A stretch of 12,885 nt of DNA. Origin: Verrucomicrobiota bacterium (GTDB taxonomy: Bacteria > Verrucomicrobiota > Verrucomicrobiia > Limisphaerales > AV2). Both the position numbers and the translations under genes were made by a program. Under the pieces are notes generated by a model. It saw only the letters and a list, made by a program, of their open reading frames with translations. It ran no database searches and was not told the DNA's origin. Below are positions 1-7,199 of the stretch, piece after piece (position 1 is the stretch's first letter; each line of letters begins with the position of its first letter). The DNA lies in NCBI GenBank assembly GCA_003219345.1, contig QHOP01000172.1:1-12885 (forward strand), in the 5' to 3' direction.

Positions 1-1007
1 AATTCCTCGTGTCGATGCCGGTGCGTGTGCGGCTCGCCGGGCGGATCGTCCGGCGCGTGTGTGTGCTGGTGATGCTCGTCGTGGTAGTGAAGGTGTTCGT
101 GTTCCATAGGTTCGTGCCGGTGCAAGTGTTCGTGCCGCTCGGTCAGGTGCAGCCAAACACCGATCGCCATGAGCACCGCTGCCACACCGAAGCCGATAGT
201 AGGTTTGTCGCCCAAGAGCAAAATTGAGATGGCCGCGCCGACGAACGGAGCGATAGAAAAGTAAGCGCCCGTCCGCGCCGTGCCAATGTGGCGTAACGCC
301 AGCACAAACAATGTCAAGCTGACCCCGTAGCCGAGGAAACCGACGACGCCCGATGCCAACAGGGACGTGAGCGCGGGGAATTTCGCACCGAGGGCGAAGG
401 CCAAGCCGGTGTTCACGCCGCCAGCGACCAGACCTTTCAGCATGGCGATTTGCACCGGGTCGCCCGTCGAGACTTTGCGAGTGAGATTGTTGTCGATGGC
501 CCACGCAAGGCACGCGCCCATGATGGCTAACGAACCCCACGGAACGTCGATTTCGGGTCGGCCCATCCAAGACAGGCACACGCCACCTGCCGCAATCAGC
601 GCCATACCCGACGCGATGCGGGCATCAAAGTTTTCCTTGAACACGAACCACGCAAGCAACGCCGTGAGGACGCCTTCCAGATTCAACAGCAACGAGGCGC
701 TGGATGCGGGAGTTGCGGACAGTCCCCACATCAACAGGATCGGCCCGACGATGCCCCCGGCAGCTATCGCGGCAGCGAGCCAAGGAACGTCCTTTCGCGA
801 CAGCGCGGCCTCGTGCGGTCCAAGACCCTTGCTAAACGAACGAAGCAGCGCATAGATGCCAAGTCCGATGCCGGAGCCCAGGTAAAGCAGCCCCGCCATC
901 AACATAGGAGTGATTTGAGGCAACAACGATTTCGCCAGTGGTGTGCTGGCTCCAAACAAAAGGGCAGCCACGAGTGCGAAGGCGATGCCTTGCCAACGAT
1001 TAAACAT
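1..1007 (-). CDS. DMT-superfamily (EamA) transporter with His-rich C-terminal tail, partial
   Basis: The reverse strand is open from an ATG at 1007 to the left edge (about 335 codons), so the stop lies outside the window. The protein starts MFNRWQGIAFALVAALLFGA and has the alternating hydrophobic segments of two EamA repeats, about ten membrane helices; features such as GVVGFLGYGVSLTLFVLALR in the second half are typical of the family. After the last helix (near residue 285) comes a soluble tail with about 17 histidines in 49 residues, mixed with Glu and Asp (for example HEHLHYHDEHHQHTH). Such tails are usually metal-binding, so a role in divalent metal or metal-oxyanion efflux across the inner membrane is plausible but not proven. 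It lies 126 bp downstream of the ChrB-domain gene on the same strand and may be co-transcribed. A weak separate promoter could exist (ATGACA and TAATTT, read leftward, at 1060-1055 and 1037-1032, 17-bp spacer). The family call is firm; the substrate is unknown. Confidence 0.88.
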   Translation of the reverse strand, partial: MFNRWQGIAFALVAALLFGASTPLAKSLLPQITPMLMAGLLYLGSGIGLGIYALLRSFSKGLGPHEAALSRKDVPWLAAAIAAGGIVGPILLMWGLSATPASSASLLLNLEGVLTALLAWFVFKENFDARIASGMALIAAGGVCLSWMGRPEIDVPWGSLAIMGACLAWAIDNNLTRKVSTGDPVQIAMLKGLVAGGVNTGLAFALGAKFPALTSLLASGVVGFLGYGVSLTLFVLALRHIGTARTGAYFSIAPFVGAAISILLLGDKPTIGFGVAAVLMAIGVWLHLTERHEHLHRHEPMEHEHLHYHDEHHQHTHAPDDPPGEPHTHRHRHEE

Positions 1008-1133
1008 GCGTGCTGGGATTGTTCATCGTATAAATTAGGGTGGGTTGTCGGATTTGTCATCACGGAACGGCTGGGTGAGCATCCGGTGCCAGACGCAGTT
1101 CCTTCAGGTTGCGGAAGCGGTCGATCCCCATAG

Positions 1134-1601
1134 TCATGGAGTCGTGGCCAGCTTGAGGTTGCGGACGGTATTGTGTTCGGTTATGCACCGTTTGCACTCA
1201 GCGTAAAGCGCGTCATAGACGATGAACTCGGAATTCAGAATTTCGTGGTCACTGAAACCAAGCGCGTTGAAGCCGTGCGCAATCCAGCGCAGACCTTCGC
1301 CAGCCGGATGAGGTTTCGACGGATGCGAATCGGCGGCACGGACGATTTCTCCGAGCAGCACGAGCGCCGGGTCAGTCAGGTTGTATTTCTTGAGAATTGA
1401 GTTGAAGGAGACTTCTTCGCCGTGGTGTCCAAGCTCGCAGCCGTCAATGTCGAATGGAGTCGCGCTCAATTCGCGGGCCTTCGCCTCGACCTGATTTGCA
1501 GGGACAAAAATGAACTCGGCCTGCGGGTCAACGAATTTCTTGATAAGCCATGGACACGCCACGCGGTCCACCTTTACTTTTTCTCGGGTGATCCATTTCA
1601 T
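1134..1601 (-). CDS. Stand-alone ChrB C-terminal-domain protein
   Basis: This 155-residue protein consists almost only of the ChrB C-terminal domain (PF09828/COG4275 type). It has the family opening DRVACPWLIKKFVDP at residues 12-26, then an EFIFVP strand, the IDGCELGHHGEE motif near 52-63 and the closing YDALYAECKR near 129-138. It lacks the winged-helix N-terminal part of full ChrB, so it probably does not bind DNA itself. I chose the ATG at 1601 because family members begin MKWITR just before the conserved core; a longer in-frame start at 1658 would overlap the upstream gene by 41 bp and add non-conserved residues. No clear ribosome-binding site is visible for either. It starts 16 bp after the stop of chrB, so the two are probably one transcript. 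It is clearly paralogous in fold to the C-terminal half of that chrB. Its exact role in chromate or metal resistance is not established. Confidence 0.85.
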   Translation of the reverse strand: MKWITREKVKVDRVACPWLIKKFVDPQAEFIFVPANQVEAKARELSATPFDIDGCELGHHGEEVSFNSILKKYNLTDPALVLLGEIVRAADSHPSKPHPAGEGLRWIAHGFNALGFSDHEILNSEFIVYDALYAECKRCITEHNTVRNLKLATTP

Positions 1602-1617
1602 GACATCGTTTGGTGGT

Positions 1618-2544
1618 TCATTTCCGGAACTGTTGATGGAGCGCGTCGAAACACTCACCGCCGCGCCTCAAGAGTTCCTCATCGCTCAAGCCGCCCTTAG
1701 CCCATCCCTTTAACACTTGGTCAATCCCCACACAGCCGGTCGTCTGGAATTTGCCGTCTTCCAAGTCCGCGTCATGTACCATCTCGGCAATTTTCAAAAC
1801 GGCTTTATCTGCGATCCCGAAGCGCTTGACCAATGTTTCAAAAGTGCAGGCGTCGCCGTGGTGGGAAAATTCCACTTCAAACATATCGTAGGGAATGGCG
1901 TCGGGGTGCTTCGCTGCGTCGGTGCTGAAAATAAACTTGGCTTTGGGGTCAATGAATTTGCGGATGAGCCAAGCAGAACCCACGCGGTCAATTTCTGGAC
2001 GTGGCCGGGTGAGCCATGTCTTGCCGATGAATCTCTTCGTGGCCAGCGTCGGCGCGTTTTTGGATTTGCCGGCGCGCAAACCAACAGCGCGTTTCAAAAG
2101 CATTTGAGCGTCCTGCGCTCGCGGGCAGTCAAAGAAATCAATCTTGCGGATTTCCTCGAACTGGCGGGTCAATTTTTCCAAGTCCGCCGCAAAAGATTCG
2201 TCAGGACGCTTTCGATTTCGCGCGATCAGTTCGGTAAGCGCGGAAAGCAATGCCGCGTAATCCGTTGCCCGTGCTTCGTTGAACTGACGAACGATGTCTT
2301 CACTGCCAAGCATCTCAATCTCGGTGACGTGGATAATCGTCGCTTCGCCACCGCCGTCGCGGACTTGTTGTGCCAGCCATTGCAGTCGCTCGTGGTGTTC
2401 TGGTTTGTCAGGCAGCAAATAGGCCGAAGTTTTTAACGGAAGCGCCCCACACTTTTTCAACTGTCGCCAGAGGTTGACTCGCGCAGCGCCTTTCTTTGTG
2501 GGCAATCCGTAAAGCAGAAGAATCCATTTGTTCGGGGCAATCAC
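1618..2544 (-). CDS. chrB: Chromate resistance/sensor regulator ChrB, full length
   Basis: Full-length ChrB-family protein, 308 residues from the GTG at 2544. The N-terminal part (WILLLYGLPTKKGAARVNLW, near residues 7-26) matches the winged-helix ChrB N-terminal domain; a charged, probably helical linker follows (about 90-150); the C-terminal domain has DRVGSAWLIRKFIDP (186-200), EFSHHGDACTF and HDADLEDGKF, ending in LSDEELLRRGGECFDAL. In characterised systems ChrB is a chromate-responsive regulator of chr genes; this is family knowledge. An ATG at 2589 would add 15 residues, but it lies inside a palindrome that looks like the operator, upstream of the transcription start implied by the best promoter, and those residues do not resemble family N termini. 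I therefore prefer GTG 2544, with moderate confidence; neither start has a Shine-Dalgarno. It heads the leftward operon with the short ChrB-domain gene and the transporter, and is divergent from the DUF1259 gene. No chrA gene is visible in the window. Confidence 0.87.
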   Translation of the reverse strand: MIAPNKWILLLYGLPTKKGAARVNLWRQLKKCGALPLKTSAYLLPDKPEHHERLQWLAQQVRDGGGEATIIHVTEIEMLGSEDIVRQFNEARATDYAALLSALTELIARNRKRPDESFAADLEKLTRQFEEIRKIDFFDCPRAQDAQMLLKRAVGLRAGKSKNAPTLATKRFIGKTWLTRPRPEIDRVGSAWLIRKFIDPKAKFIFSTDAAKHPDAIPYDMFEVEFSHHGDACTFETLVKRFGIADKAVLKIAEMVHDADLEDGKFQTTGCVGIDQVLKGWAKGGLSDEELLRRGGECFDALHQQFRK

Positions 2545-2569
2545 CGGGGAGAGGCTATTGAATGTAATA

Positions 2570-2590
2570 GATATTTCAACTTGAAACATC
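2570..2590. promoter_or_regulatory. Candidate ChrB operator in the divergent promoter region
   Basis: Imperfect palindrome with arms GATATTTCAA and TTGAAACATC around a single central C; nine of ten arm positions match, and the core TTTCAA/TTGAAA is perfect. It lies between the divergent chrB and DUF1259 genes. For leftward transcription it fills the spacer between TTGTCC (2597-2592) and TATCTA (2573-2568), 18 bp apart. For rightward transcription its right arm contains the -35-like TTGAAA (2581-2586), 16 bp before TATTTT (2603-2608). A bound dimer there could repress both directions. That ChrB is the binder is inferred from position only. Confidence 0.5.
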
Positions 2591-2616
2591 TGGACAAAAC
2601 ACTATTTTCACGTCTC

Positions 2617-3510
2617 ATGAAATCTTTATTTGGATTCCTTTGCCTTTTCTCATCGCTCGCCACATTGGCGCAAGCGGAAACCCTCGACACCACCAAGATT
2701 GAACAGATCATCGGTTTGAAAGGTGCGCTCAACACCAACGAAGGTGTTTTCAAAGTCACTTCGCCGCGCAACGACGTTAAGATTTCGGTGGACGACTGGA
2801 CGATGCCGCCATTCATGGGGCTGGCTTCATGGGCGGCGTTCACCGAGCAAAAGGCAGGCGATGTGATGGTCATGGGTGACACGGTGCTGTTTCAGGACGA
2901 GGTGAATCCCGTGATGAGCGTTGCGCTGGACAACGGCCTTGCCGTGACGGCGCTGCACAACCACTTCTTTTATGACGAGCCGAAGGTCTATTTCATGCAC
3001 ATCAGCGGCGCGGGAGATGGTGGGAAACTTGCAACAGCCGTCCGCAAGGTTTGGGACAAAATAAAAGAAATCCGCGCGGCGAATCCGCAACCGGCGGCGA
3101 CATTCGGCGGCACTCCGCTGCCCGCGCAAAATGCAATCACCGGCAAGGCCATCGAGGGTCTTCTCGGCGTCAAAGGCCAAGCCAACAACGGCATGTTCAA
3201 AGTCGTCATTGGTCGCACAACAAAGATGCCGTGCGGTTGCGAGATGGGAAAAGAAATGGGCGTGAACACCTGGGCCGCGTTCGCCGGTGCGGATGATAAC
3301 GCGGTCGTGGATGGCGACTTTGCCGTGCTCGAAGGTGAGTTGCGGTCGGTGTTGAAATCACTACGCCACGACGGGATCAACATCGTGGCGATTCACAGCC
3401 ATATGACGCAGGAAAACCCCCGCATTCTCTTTCTGCATTATTGGGGCAGGGGCAAAACAGATGATTTGGCGAAGTCGCTTAAAGCAGCGCTCGCTACACA
3501 AAACAAGTAA
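2617..3510 (+). CDS. Secreted protein with two DUF1259 (LppY/LpqO-type) domains
   Basis: A 297-residue protein with a signal peptide (MKSLFGFLCLFSSLATLAQA, cleavage predicted after residue 20), so exported. Two copies of the DUF1259 domain follow, about residues 28-145 and 178-290. Each ends in a matching His-rich strand pair: ALHNHFFYDEPKVYFMHISG (113-131) and AIHSHMTQENPRILFLHYWG (259-277). The paired histidines (H114/H116/H128 and H260/H262/H274) look like possible metal ligands. The second copy also has a PCGCEM motif (C206, C208) absent from the first. The biochemical function of DUF1259 is not known to me. The ATG at 2617 was chosen because it gives a clean signal peptide; an upstream in-frame TTG at 2581 lies within the putative operator. 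A -10-like TATTTT ends only 8 bp before this ATG, so the message may be nearly leaderless. It is divergent from chrB and first of three rightward genes for exported proteins. Confidence 0.85.
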   Translation: MKSLFGFLCLFSSLATLAQAETLDTTKIEQIIGLKGALNTNEGVFKVTSPRNDVKISVDDWTMPPFMGLASWAAFTEQKAGDVMVMGDTVLFQDEVNPVMSVALDNGLAVTALHNHFFYDEPKVYFMHISGAGDGGKLATAVRKVWDKIKEIRAANPQPAATFGGTPLPAQNAITGKAIEGLLGVKGQANNGMFKVVIGRTTKMPCGCEMGKEMGVNTWAAFAGADDNAVVDGDFAVLEGELRSVLKSLRHDGINIVAIHSHMTQENPRILFLHYWGRGKTDDLAKSLKAALATQNK

Positions 3511-3647
3511 CCCAACTCAAAACAGTTTCTTCAAGATAATCTCGGAAAGAGAAGCGAAAGGAATCGGATGAAAGCAAAAATGGCCCGTCGCAGCATTCAA
3601 ACCAGAGTGTGAACCGCACTCGCAACTACTCCATACACTCGTCGCTT

Positions 3648-4268
3648 ATGAAGACTCTCATCCTCACAATGTCTGCGCTTGCGGGACTGGCAATCGCCGT
3701 TTACGCCGAGACTATAAACTTCGACTCCGCGGAAACCGGCAAACCGCCGCCCGGCTGGACTGCTACGCAGACCGGAAAAGGAGAGGCAAAATGGACGGTT
3801 GAGAAAGAAGATTCCGCGCCGAGCAAGCCGAACATTCTCAAACAATCCGGCGAAGCGACTTACCCGGTTTGCCTCAAAAACGACACGAGCCTCAAAAACG
3901 GTTTTGTCGAAGTGAAGTTCAAACCGATCTCGGGCAAAGAAGATCAAGCGGGCGGCGTTGTCTGGCGCGCGAAAGACAGCGACAACTATTACATCGCACG
4001 CGCCAACGCGCTAGAAGACAACGTGACCATCTACCACACGGTCAAAGGCAAGCGGACGGAGAAAAAGCGCACTGACATGAAAGTCGTATCCGGCGAATGG
4101 CACACGTTGCGAGTGGATTTCAGCGACAATCATTTCACCGTCACCTTGGACGGGAAGAAAGCCATCGAGTGGGACGACGAAACCTTTACCGAAGCTGGAA
4201 TGGTTGGCGTTTGGACCAAAGCCGATAGCGTGACGCTGTTTGATGATTTCAGCTATGGCAGCAGATGA
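3648..4268 (+). CDS. Secreted concanavalin/LamG-like protein (DUF1080-type fold)
   Basis: A 206-residue protein with a signal peptide (MKTLILTMSALAGLAIAVYA) from the ATG at 3648; an upstream in-frame GTG at 3609 would place a polar extension before the signal peptide and is unlikely. The mature part opens INFDSAETGKPPPGW and contains GFVEVKFKPISG, AGGVVWRAKDSDNYYIARAN, SGEWHTLRVDFSDNHFTVTL and TLFDDFSYG. This strand order is typical of the concanavalin-like jelly roll seen in 3-keto-disaccharide hydrolase (DUF1080) and LamG-type domains of Verrucomicrobia and Planctomycetes. No catalytic residues could be assigned, and it may bind rather than cut carbohydrate. It sits 137 bp after the DUF1259 gene and 7 bp before the beta-propeller gene. 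No strong terminator is visible in the 137-bp gap, so the three may form one operon. Confidence 0.75.
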   Translation: MKTLILTMSALAGLAIAVYAETINFDSAETGKPPPGWTATQTGKGEAKWTVEKEDSAPSKPNILKQSGEATYPVCLKNDTSLKNGFVEVKFKPISGKEDQAGGVVWRAKDSDNYYIARANALEDNVTIYHTVKGKRTEKKRTDMKVVSGEWHTLRVDFSDNHFTVTLDGKKAIEWDDETFTEAGMVGVWTKADSVTLFDDFSYGSR

Positions 4269-4275
4269 CCACGCT

Positions 4276-5256
4276 ATGAGAAGCGCGACTGTTCTTCTGC
4301 TTGCCTTGTGGATGTATTCCGGCTTTGCCCGGGAAGCCAGCCTCAAACTCACTCACACTATTCCGATGAACGGAGTCCGGGGTCGCTTCGATCACTTCGC
4401 CATCGACGCCAAAGGCCAGCGTCTCTTCGTCGCCGCTCTTGGCAACAATTCGCTGGAGGTCATTGATCTGGCCGCTGGCAAGCGGATTCAAAGCGTGCCT
4501 GGCATGTCCAAACCGACGGGCGTTCTCTATGTGCCCGAAGCGAAGCAAGTTCTCGTGGCGAACGGCGACGACGGCACGCTGAAGATTCTGGACGGCGCGG
4601 ATTTCAAAGTGCTGAAAAATATCACCGCTTTGGACGACGCCGACAATCTCCGCTTCGATTCAAAGAGTCAACTTGCTTGGTTGGGCTACAGTGACGGGGC
4701 GCTGGAGGTTGTTGACACAGCCACCGCGAAACACGTCGCCAGCGTGAAACTCGCGAAGCATCCCGAGTCGTTTCAGTTGGAGCAAAACGGCAGTCGCATC
4801 TTCGTGAACATCCCGGACGCAAAACAAGTGGCTGTCGTTGACCGCGAGAAGCCTGCTGTCATCGCGACGTGGCCGATGGAGAAGTTCCAAGCCAACTTCC
4901 CGATGGCTCTGGACGAACCGAATCATCGGCTTTTCATTGGCTGCCGAAAGCCTGCCCGCCTCGTTGTGCTCGACACGGACACCGGCAAGCCTGTCGCGGA
5001 CCTCGCGATTTCCGGCGACATTGACGACCTGTTTTATGATGCGATTCGTACACAGCTCTATCTCTCTTGCGGCGAAGGATTCATTGATGTCATCCGCCAA
5101 CACAGCCCCGACAAGTATGAGTTGCGAGAACGGATTCCAACACGCCCAGGCGCACGCACAGGATTCTTCTCCGCTGATCCGAACCAATTCTGTCTCGCCG
5201 TGCCGCAACGAGGCGACCAATCGGCCGAATTGTGGATCTTCAAGGTTCAGAAATGA
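4276..5256 (+). CDS. Secreted YncE/YVTN-like beta-propeller protein
   Basis: A 326-residue protein with an N-terminal signal sequence (MRSATVLLLALWMYSGFA) followed by repeated propeller blades of the YVTN/YncE kind: RLFVAALGNNSLEVIDLAAG, QVLVANGDDGTLKILDGADF, LAWLGYSDGALEVVDTATAK, RIFVNIPDAKQVAVVDREKP and RLFIGCRKPARLVVLDTDTG. Each reads as a strand, a GN/GD-type turn and a VxD strand. Such exported propellers are usually binding or redox-partner scaffolds; no enzyme activity can be assigned. The start at 4276 lies 7 bp after the preceding stop; an in-frame ATG at 4255 would overlap that gene by 14 bp and is a possible alternative. Its stop codon lies inside an 11-bp inverted repeat that also bounds the right side of the following repeat region. 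It is the last gene of the rightward cluster. Confidence 0.78.
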   Translation: MRSATVLLLALWMYSGFAREASLKLTHTIPMNGVRGRFDHFAIDAKGQRLFVAALGNNSLEVIDLAAGKRIQSVPGMSKPTGVLYVPEAKQVLVANGDDGTLKILDGADFKVLKNITALDDADNLRFDSKSQLAWLGYSDGALEVVDTATAKHVASVKLAKHPESFQLEQNGSRIFVNIPDAKQVAVVDREKPAVIATWPMEKFQANFPMALDEPNHRLFIGCRKPARLVVLDTDTGKPVADLAISGDIDDLFYDAIRTQLYLSCGEGFIDVIRQHSPDKYELRERIPTRPGARTGFFSADPNQFCLAVPQRGDQSAELWIFKVQK

Positions 5257-5321
5257 GCGCCTGAAGAGACGCCTTGCTGCCAGGTCGAGGACACCCCGCG
5301 GACTGGTCCGCGCCCTTCAAC

Positions 5322-5524
5322 GGTGCAATCCGCCGGAACCAACACGCGCTCCGCGCCGCGTCGCCTCGCACCTCGACGCCCATGCCGCTCGCTCTGCTCC
5401 GCGCGTGCTCGTTCCGGCTAGAGAACGACGCAGCCGCATGCGCTTCGGTTATGCCGAATCCGGCATAACCGAAGCGACGGTGACCATCACCTCGACACAA
5501 TCGTGTCTGGGTTCATAAAGAGGC
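5322..5524. repeat. Dispersed intergenic repeat, copy A (short hairpin form)
   Basis: About 203 bp matching the copy at 7434-7702. Positions 5328-5450 align with 7438-7560 without gaps and with few mismatches, including a CGCCGGAACCAACACGCG block and a CTCGTTCCGG block. The tails (ending CATAAAGAGGC) also match. The two copies differ in the centre: here it is a compact hairpin at 5441-5476, in the other copy about 75 bp more sequence. No coding potential fits it. It lies between convergent genes. Confidence 0.75.
5441..5476. terminator. Perfect 16-bp hairpin in repeat copy A, possible bidirectional terminator
   Basis: Arm CGCTTCGGTTATGCCG pairs perfectly with CGGCATAACCGAAGCG around the four-base loop AATC. 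It lies between the convergent propeller gene (ending 5256) and phosphatase gene (ending 5540), where a bidirectional terminator would be useful. There is no T-run on either side, so intrinsic termination is uncertain; it may only be the folding core of the repeat element. Confidence 0.45.
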
Positions 5525-5539
5525 GCTCATTCGACCAGC

Positions 5540-7085
5540 CTAAGGTGCCGGGGTAACGGCGAGCACTCGCGAGTTGTAGGCAATGCTATCGCCCCTCGGG
5601 TCGTGGAACTCCAATATGACCCTTCTTAATTTCGTGGGGACGAAGGACGTCGTCATCGCCCACGCCAACGCTGATGTATGGGCTGCCGAGTGGCGCGAGA
5701 ACAGCCGTCGTTCCGTCTGCGTTGAACAGCGTGACAGTGGGGCTGAGATTGTCCAGTACGAGCCAGAGCGGGGCGGGCACCGGGGTTGTGCCGGTGTTTG
5801 CAATCTGCACCACCTGAGAGACGTGTCCTGTGCGACGGTCATGCATGAATCCGCCGCCATTCACCGACACACTTGGAGGAGCCGGGATCGCACCCGGCAC
5901 GAACAAGTCGCTCAGGTCATTGACGGTGGGGACGTTGTTGTAACCGCCGAATACGTTGGTCTCGCTCACGGGAATGGGGTTGTTGATGAGTGACAGTTCG
6001 AAAATCTCTTCCATGGTCTTGATGTCGGAGGAATGGTTCAACGGCACCGAACTGGCGTAGCCATTGCCCTTGGCCAGCGGTGAGATGACGATTTCCGGAA
6101 TCGTGCGGTCGGCGGCGTCTCCGCGTTCAGTTTCATCCCACCAAATGATGATCGCGCCATTGTCCTGATAAGCGGGCGAGGCCATGATTTGCGGGATGAC
6201 GGTCGCGAGAAAGTTGTCGCCTTGCGCAATGGCGGCCTGGTCGCCAGTGTAATGGATGCCCCGATAGGTGAATCCCCCGCTCAACGAGCTGTGGGCGTCA
6301 TTAAACTGGTTGGGTGTGATCCAGTTGTATTGCCCGAGCGTGTCGTTGTTGAGGTCGTCAAAGAATTGCGCGAGCGGATAGACGTTCTGGACAGCGGTAT
6401 CGGAGAAGAACGCCATCGGGTTGTGCTTGACGGCATAGTTGTATTGGGTGGTGCCGTAGTAGGGATTGACCGGGCCGTTGGTTCCCGATGCGTTGTTGGT
6501 CGGACTCAAGCCCAATTGAACGTCTTCCTGATAATTCTTCCACGAAATACCCGCTGCGTTGAACTGGGCCGTGAGGTGTGGAGCATCGAAAATATTGTGA
6601 TTGGCGGATCGAGGCTCAGCATCGGTGTGGATACCAAAATCCGTTCCGGCTTCTGCCCAGACGTAGTTGGGCTCGGACGGATGAACGCCTTTACCCGCGT
6701 TGAAATACGCCGTTGCATACGAAACCTGCGCGGCGTTTGGATGGCCCGGCGTGATGAGACTGTTGATGTAAGGCGCGGCGGTGTTGCCGAGAATTTGCTG
6801 CGGACTGTTCGTCGGGTCCGGTTGCGTGAAGTTGTGATTCTCCATCGCAATCACGAAGATGTTGCCAGCGGGGGCCGCTTGAGCCGCCAGCAGGATGCTG
6901 GCCACGGCGCCTCCAAGTAACGCGGTGCAGCGCGCGAGCTTCCCGGGCCGGTGACAGGAAAATGCGGGTGTGCTCTTTGCATCGCCTGGGTTGTCTGCCT
7001 GGTTGATGTGTATTCTTGCTTTCATGTATGGTTTCGTTTTCATGTTTTTTGTTTTCATGTGTATCTCACATGCATTCGTGCCCAT
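5540..7085 (-). CDS. Exported phosphoesterase (PF04185-like, alkaline phosphatase superfamily) with apparent 3' frameshift
   Basis: The uninterrupted frame runs from the ATG at 7085 to a stop at 5586 (499 residues). After a charged N-terminal stretch comes a hydrophobic signal segment (about 50-73), then the superfamily core: IFVIAMENHNF (76-86), HPSEPNY (135-141), a WWDETERGD metal-site motif (315-323) and LNHSSDIKTMEEIF (349-362). These match the phospholipase C/acid phosphatase-like phosphoesterases that cleave phosphate esters outside the cytoplasm. A beta-sandwich-like tail begins near 405. After EIKK (488) the frame gives an unnatural GHIGVPRPEGR; reading the next frame from the GGG at 5622-5620 gives VILEFHDPRGDSIAY and ends naturally in VTPAP at 5540, about 514 residues. 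I annotate the full extent and treat 5620-5622 as a one-base insertion, sequencing error or real shift. Four in-frame Mets (7085, 7058, 7043, 7025) make the start uncertain. Repeat copies lie on both sides. Confidence 0.8.
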
Positions 7086-7199
7086 CTAAACCACACCCGC
7101 GCATTGAGAGTAAACGTGACAATTGCAATAGTCTGATTACGGATGTGGCGGCGGGGAAACGGCAGGATTACATCTTCCGAAAGTGTCTCGAAACGAGGT

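Noticed and set aside
1717..2436. Long rightward open frame (239 codons) opposite chrB
   Set aside because: It is the antisense shadow of a clear ChrB coding frame and shows no family-like motifs.
5330..5470. Possible CRISPR-like or tRNA-like structure in the repeat region
   Set aside because: There is no regular repeat-spacer pattern and no cloverleaf or TPsiC-like arm; the structure is one hairpin in a dispersed repeat.
6189..6920. Rightward 243-codon open frame opposite the PF04185-like phosphatase
   Set aside because: Fully antisense to a recognisable enzyme core; Val/Arg/Gly-biased composition typical of a shadow frame.
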